A stretch of 23,220 nucleotides of DNA, from NCBI GenBank assembly GCA_002440225.1, contig DJSH01000074.1:1-23220 (forward strand). Reading direction: 5' to 3'. Under the pieces are notes generated by a model. The model searched no databases and had not been told where the DNA came from. It was given only the letters and a program-made list of their open reading frames with translations. Source of the DNA: Candidatus Segatella violae. Lineage in GTDB: Bacteria; Bacteroidota; Bacteroidia; Bacteroidales; Bacteroidaceae. Shown piece after piece: positions 22,335-23,220 of the stretch. How positions within the stretch are numbered: position 1 is the first letter of the stretch; the number at the start of each line of letters is the position of its first letter. The translations under genes and the position numbers were made by a program.

Positions 22335-22359
22335 CAAAAGAATTTAAAAGATACATAAT

Positions 22360-22593
22360 ATGGCACAAATAGCATCAATGAATCAAGCACAATTGCAGCT
22401 TTTGGATATGTTGTCTTTTATTAAGACTCCAAAGGCTCTGCAAGACTTAAACAAGGTAATCTCTGATTATTTTGTTAAGATGGCTGATGCAGAAATGGAT
22501 AGAATGTGGAATGATGGCTCTTTGAGCGAAGAACGCATAGAGAGTTTCCGCCATCTTCATGAGCGCACACCATATAATAAACCAACACTTTAA
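22360..22593 (+). CDS. Putative antitoxin partner of the PIN toxin
   Basis: 77 residues, acidic and largely helical: MAQIASMNQAQLQLLDMLSF, then an ALQDLNKVISDYFVKMADAE segment and an ERIESFRHLHERTPY end. Short helical proteins of this look regularly precede PIN-domain genes in Bacteroidetes. No helix-turn-helix or ribbon-helix-helix signature is unambiguous. It starts 26 bp after a consensus -7 box and ends 11 bp before the PIN gene, so the two form one operon. The antitoxin role rests on position. Confidence 0.7.
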   Translation: MAQIASMNQAQLQLLDMLSFIKTPKALQDLNKVISDYFVKMADAEMDRMWNDGSLSEERIESFRHLHERTPYNKPTL

Positions 22594-22604
22594 TAGCTGG
22601 TGCT

Positions 22605-23024
22605 ATGAATATTGTTTTGGACACAAATTGTTTGATTATGTCAATCGCCCCGAAGAGTCCTTACCGCAATATTTGGAATGCTTTTCTAAGAGGCGACTAT
22701 AAGCTTTGTGTGTCTAATGAAATCATTGAGGAATATTCCGAGGTGTTGGCGAGAAATCTTTCTCCTCAGATTTCTGAGGCCATAATTTATGCAATATTGA
22801 CTCGTCCCAATGTCATTCGGCTGGATCCACATTTTTCTTTTGGCTTGATAGATGCTGATAAGGATGACAATAAGTTTGTGGATTGTGCAATAGCCTCCAA
22901 TGCCAAATGTATCGTAACAGAGGATAAACATTTCAAGGTTTTGGAAACTATACCATTTCCAAAGGTTGAAATTGTAGGTATAGATGCTTTTAAGTCTTGT
23001 TTGGAACAATGGCTTAGACATTAA
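22605..23024 (+). CDS. PIN-domain toxin (COG1569-like)
   Basis: 139 residues. The PIN catalytic acids are visible: D6 in NIVLDTN, E42/E43 in NEIIEEYSEVL, D88 and D93 in DADKDDNKFVDCA, and D107 in CIVTEDKHF. The layout NIVLDTNCL...DxDDNKFxDCAIAS...VTEDKHF is that of the COG1569 group of putative toxin-antitoxin PIN ribonucleases. PIN toxins cleave tRNA or mRNA with Mg2+ when released from the antitoxin. It is downstream of, and probably coupled with, the 77-residue gene. Confidence 0.88.
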   Translation: MNIVLDTNCLIMSIAPKSPYRNIWNAFLRGDYKLCVSNEIIEEYSEVLARNLSPQISEAIIYAILTRPNVIRLDPHFSFGLIDADKDDNKFVDCAIASNAKCIVTEDKHFKVLETIPFPKVEIVGIDAFKSCLEQWLRH

Positions 23025-23036
23025 GAAGAATAAAAA

Positions 23037-23084
23037 TTCCCCATTCGAGTGGCGACCAGCGCAGAGCGATACTGCGATGGGGAA
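23037..23084 (-). terminator. Long hairpin facing a gene beyond the right edge
   Basis: TTCCCCAT (23037-23044) pairs with ATGGGGAA (23077-23084); inside, CGCAG pairs with CTGCG. On the minus strand it is followed by TTTTTATTC, so it should terminate a minus-strand gene arriving from the right. The 23085-23220 stretch is open in one minus-strand frame, possibly the 3' end of that gene, but I could not recognise it. The hairpin's inner sequence is unusually elaborate for a plain terminator. Confidence 0.6.
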
Positions 23085-23220
23085 CAAAAGCCTTCTTTTC
23101 AAGGCACTTTTAGTTAAACCTGTTTGAAAATCAGAAAAGTCCAATTTCTTAAAATACTCTGTATCCCCAGTAAACACTGGGAATGGAGTTATATTGTCAG
23201 TAAACCACCAATACAGCGTA

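Noticed and set aside
22686..23219. Minus-strand open frame across the right edge and antisense to the PIN gene
   Set aside because: It runs through a strong minus-strand terminator-like hairpin and opposite a clear PIN-domain gene. Only the part beyond 23085 might belong to a real gene; it is not recognisable.

Overview
The window looks like a chromosomal segment of a gut or rumen Bacteroidales, most likely Prevotella/Segatella (copri-like). Supporting this are many promoters with the Bacteroidetes -7 box TAnnTTTGC, few Shine-Dalgarno sites, Prevotella-type plant-glycan enzymes (GH5, GH28, a two-domain esterase), an UpxY/NusG-type antiterminator and a thyX-type thymidylate synthase. All identifications come from reading the sequence; no database search was run.

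Layout. 1-5100 (minus strand): 5'-proximal part of mutS2, a translationally coupled thiD-thiE pair, a secreted GH5 endoglucanase and a radical SAM/SPASM protein. 5270-7460: a compact minus-strand cassette of an AAA/ABC-type ATPase, a small putative PD-(D/E)xK nuclease and a 42-residue basic protein missed by ordinary ORF cut-offs. It has its own promoter, a 31-bp-period iteron array over that promoter and a terminator-like hairpin. Behind it lie three covarying dyad elements. 7500-9820: tRNA-Ser(UGA), a candidate small RNA, thyX and the divergent trmO. 9820-11620: a 51-nt inverted repeat, a GH28 pectinase and tRNA-Phe(GAA). 11769-16572 (minus): an operon sppA-lpxK-punA-thiL, in which lpxK and punA overlap by 116 bp. 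16747-18198: an alpha/beta-hydrolase + SGNH double-domain esterase.

18200-22000 is the most unusual part. An SF2 DEAH helicase and a specialised NusG (UpxY-like) gene are adjacent. Each has a long leader with the same architecture: promoter, a 40-48-codon upstream ORF encoding a shared peptide motif (D-I-x-A-L-x-x-A-P-H-F-S-A-A, with synonymous differences), then a hairpin with an identical 9-bp stem and a different 10-nt loop. The NusG-like gene is interrupted near its 5' end by a run of nine G. Eight G would join the NGN start (MSWYIV...) to the rest of the protein, so this looks like a phase-variable antiterminator captured in the OFF state, or a homopolymer error. A 22-bp direct repeat lies just after the upstream esterase and again just after the NusG-like gene, bracketing the module. 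The window ends with an antitoxin-like/PIN toxin pair.

The strongest candidates for undescribed biology are the helicase/NusG module with twin leader peptides and poly-G switch, and the ATPase-nuclease-small protein cassette, which has the look of an anti-phage or stress effector system.
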